DNA of 64,000 nt, taken from assembly GCF_000427465.1 (NCBI RefSeq), contig NZ_ATYB01000007.1:20371-84370 (forward strand), read 5' to 3'. The notes beneath the pieces were generated by a model that was not told the origin of the DNA, made no database searches, and saw only the letters and a program-made list of their open reading frames with translations. Source of the DNA: Sinorhizobium arboris LMG 14919 (GTDB lineage Bacteria > Pseudomonadota > Alphaproteobacteria > Rhizobiales > Rhizobiaceae). The position numbers and the translations under genes were made by a program. Position 1 is the first letter of the stretch. Each line of letters begins with the position of its first letter. Shown one piece after another: positions 62,063 through 64,000 of this stretch.

Positions 62063-63619
62063 ATGACTATCTTGAGTACGGGTGTGTCGCGTCGCAGATT
62101 TCTGCGACAGACCGCGGTGTTGGGCTTGGCCGCCGGTGCGGCCTCCAGCCTGAGGCTGCCAGCCTTCGCCCAGTCCGATCTTCCGGATATCCAGTCCATT
62201 CTCGACAAAATCTCGGTTAAGGACTACGTGCGGGAGGACTACCGCAAGCTCTATTCGATGTCGGATGAACCGTTGTGGGATCCCTCAAAAGACTGGATCA
62301 GAACGGTCGATTGGGAACAGGTACGTTCGGAACAATCAGGTAAAACCGTCCGCTTCGCGGTCGGAGCAGCAGACCAGGAGTCGGCGGCTGAGGGTCTCAA
62401 GCCGTTCGAACAGTTGTCCGGCATCAAGGTGGAGCTTGTTCCGATCCCGGACGATAGCTTCTACGACAAGGCGGTTTCCGAGTTCATTTCGGGCAACGCT
62501 TCCTTTGACGCGCTGCAATTTTTCTCCCCGTGGCTGGGTGATTTCGCCGGCCCAGGCTTCCTGTATGAACTCACCGAGTTCGCCGAAAAGTGGAAGCTCC
62601 CGCTTGACGACTTTTACGACACATACCGCCTCAATTACGGCTATTTCGGTGGAAAGCTCGTCGGCATTCCGTTCGACTGCGATATTCAGATGGTGCACCT
62701 TCGCAAGTCGATCATGGAGAAGATCCTTGGCGGACCGATCGATCGTGCGAGCTCCGTTCCGAGTTATGACGAGCTCATCCGCATCACCGCCGAAGCGAAT
62801 AAACTCGGTGGTGGTGTATCAGGCGTCGGCTTGATGGCGGCGCGTGGCTTCTGGGCTACCTACACTTGGGAACACATCGCCGCGCAGGCCGGGTTGAAGC
62901 TTTTCGACGACCAGTGGAACCCCCAATTGACGAGCGATGCGGGAATGAAGGCCATGGAAATCATCATGGCGCTTCAGAAGAACGCCATCGAAGGGGTCTC
63001 GGGCGCCGGCTGGGGCGAAAACCGTGCGGCCTGGCTCGGCGGCCAGGTTGCTGCCAATATTAGCTGGCAGGACAGCGGCACACAGGCCATGCGCCCGGAC
63101 CAGTCTAAAATCGTTGATGATTTTGTGACGATTTATGAGCCGCGGATTTCGGGCGGTGTATTCGCTCCGCCGAACATCGCAGGCTCGACATCTTGCGTCG
63201 CTGCAACCTCGCAGAACCCCGAAGGCGCCTTTCTGATGCTCGCCTTCCTTACAACCTCCTCCATCATGGCCATGAATGAGGCCAACGCCAACGGCGTGGC
63301 GCCGGGCTATCGCTCCGTGTTGGCGAATGAGCGGTTAAGAGCGGTCAGCCAACCTGCTAAGGTCTGGGCGGATAGCCTTGAACATGCCTGGTGCGCGCCC
63401 CGTCTTCCGGGCATGTTCGAGATGGAACAGGCTCTCGGCAACGAAATTAACCGCGCAGTTACTGGCCAGATCTCCGCCAAGGAAGCTCTTGAGAACGGCC
63501 AAGCGGCCTGGAAGAGTATCATGGAGAAGAACGGCGTCTCAGGCGGCAACGGCCCCGTCGCTTATGCGGACGTGGCCCCAGGCATGTATGTTGGTGGCGG
63601 CAAGGCTTTGCCGTTCTAA
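62063..63619 (+). CDS. Family 1 extracellular solute-binding protein (ABC importer)
   Basis: A 518-residue protein with a Tat signal (SRRRFLRQTAVLGLAAGAAS) and cleavage near LPAFAQ. The SBP_bac_1 fold follows (FAVGAADQESAAEGLKPFEQ, ISGNASFDALQFFSPWLGDF, MVHLRKSIMEKI). ATG 62063 has GGGAGGAACAGC upstream. It is long for the family but in the range of Rhizobium polyol or sugar binders. It precedes a MalF-type permease by four bases. Ligand unknown; polyol or sugar likely. Confidence 0.9.
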   Translation: MTILSTGVSRRRFLRQTAVLGLAAGAASSLRLPAFAQSDLPDIQSILDKISVKDYVREDYRKLYSMSDEPLWDPSKDWIRTVDWEQVRSEQSGKTVRFAVGAADQESAAEGLKPFEQLSGIKVELVPIPDDSFYDKAVSEFISGNASFDALQFFSPWLGDFAGPGFLYELTEFAEKWKLPLDDFYDTYRLNYGYFGGKLVGIPFDCDIQMVHLRKSIMEKILGGPIDRASSVPSYDELIRITAEANKLGGGVSGVGLMAARGFWATYTWEHIAAQAGLKLFDDQWNPQLTSDAGMKAMEIIMALQKNAIEGVSGAGWGENRAAWLGGQVAANISWQDSGTQAMRPDQSKIVDDFVTIYEPRISGGVFAPPNIAGSTSCVAATSQNPEGAFLMLAFLTTSSIMAMNEANANGVAPGYRSVLANERLRAVSQPAKVWADSLEHAWCAPRLPGMFEMEQALGNEINRAVTGQISAKEALENGQAAWKSIMEKNGVSGGNGPVAYADVAPGMYVGGGKALPF

Positions 63620-63623
63620 GTCC

Positions 63624-64000
63624 ATGGCACATCTATCTGAAAAACTTGAAAAGGGAGCGGCAAAAGCCGCTCCCGCTGCGGCGGTGTACTCGGCCCGCCG
63701 CCCTCGCTCCGCGACCGCGAAGAAGATGTTTCCCTATCTTCTTGTCGGACCAGCGGTCCTGTACTTGCTTGCGATCACGCTCTACCCAGGCCTGTTCGCG
63801 ATGTATCAGAGCCTTTTCGTCGTCAAGTTCGTGAACTGGTCGTGGGCCGGCCTCGGGAACTACACGCGGATCGTTCAGGATCGCGAATTCTGGGTTGCAC
63901 TGGGCAACACCGCAATTATCGGCGGCCTGTCGTTGTCACTCCAGACAATCATAGCAATGACAGTTGCGTTCTTTTGCTACCGCGATCCATTTGTACGTGG
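63624..64000 (+). CDS. Sugar ABC transporter permease, N-terminal part (cut by window end)
   Basis: An open reading frame from ATG 63624 to the window end, about 125 residues. The cytoplasmic N-terminus (SEKLEKGAAKAAPAAAVYSA) is followed by membrane segments (FPYLLVGPAVLYLLAITLYP and WVALGNTAIIGGLSLSLQTI). It is of the MalF/UgpA family with LYPGLFAMYQSLF, as usual for the first permease of a binding-protein-dependent sugar importer. The rest, presumably with a second permease and an ATPase, lies beyond the window. Confidence 0.9.
   Translation, partial: MAHLSEKLEKGAAKAAPAAAVYSARRPRSATAKKMFPYLLVGPAVLYLLAITLYPGLFAMYQSLFVVKFVNWSWAGLGNYTRIVQDREFWVALGNTAIIGGLSLSLQTIIAMTVAFFCYRDPFVR

Noticed and set aside
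1..64000. CRISPR arrays, tRNA or rRNA genes, repABC origin
   Set aside because: I found no regularly spaced repeats, cloverleaf-type sequences, rRNA segments or RepA/B/C-like proteins on reading through.

Overview
The window looks like accessory DNA, probably a conjugative megaplasmid or integrated conjugative element, from a Rhizobiaceae-type alphaproteobacterium. This rests on the high-GC coding style, an RcgA/RcgR-like pair, a complete VirB/VirD4 type IV secretion locus, and catabolic operons of the kind rhizobial plasmids carry. I see no rRNA, tRNA, CRISPR array or repABC origin, and no relaxase.

Region 1 (1-7.8 kb) is a scrapyard. It holds an IS5/IS427-group element with 21-bp inverted ends, an IS66 remnant, a cassette bounded by two nested inverted-repeat pairs, an IS30 fragment and prophage debris (DUF2280 protein, gutted large terminase, broken head-morphogenesis gene). 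Interspersed are small genes resembling polymorphic-toxin tips and orphan immunity genes (Imm33/DUF2185-like, DUF6678-like and several unknowns), many of them frameshifted.

Region 2 (7.8-30.8 kb) is a coherent catabolic island built around a divergent LysR promoter. Leftward run an NCS2 permease, a three-subunit molybdenum hydroxylase and a COG0523 GTPase. After a terminator and a new promoter come two paralogous amidohydrolases, UbiD, UbiX, XdhC, a maleate isomerase/arylmalonate decarboxylase-like enzyme and a Nudix-like protein. Rightward run LysR, a class II aldolase, a cytosine-deaminase-like amidohydrolase, a BMP-family ABC importer with two tandem binding proteins, and a second LysR. 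Together these suggest import, ring hydroxylation, decarboxylation and ring opening of an N-heteroaromatic (purine/pyrimidine/pyridine-like) carboxylate. The substrate is not identifiable from sequence.

Region 3 (30.8-53.6 kb) is conjugation-related: rcgA/rcgR, an IS1111-group insertion, a noncoding hairpin-rich segment, a leftward operon of secreted proteins (three SNase-fold, one TrbM-like), and a rightward virB1-B2-B3-B4-SLT-B5-B7-B6-B8-B9-B10-B11-virD4 operon. The virB genes are mostly overlapping or tightly spaced.

Region 4 (54-64 kb) is a second catabolic island. A 2-oxoacid/acetoin-type dehydrogenase complex (E1 alpha, E1 beta, E2, E3) lies downstream of a COG4091 dehydrogenase with a SAF domain. 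A SorC-family regulator and a divergent sugar-type ABC importer (binding protein and a permease cut by the window end) accompany it. A polyol, branched sugar or sugar-acid pathway is likely.
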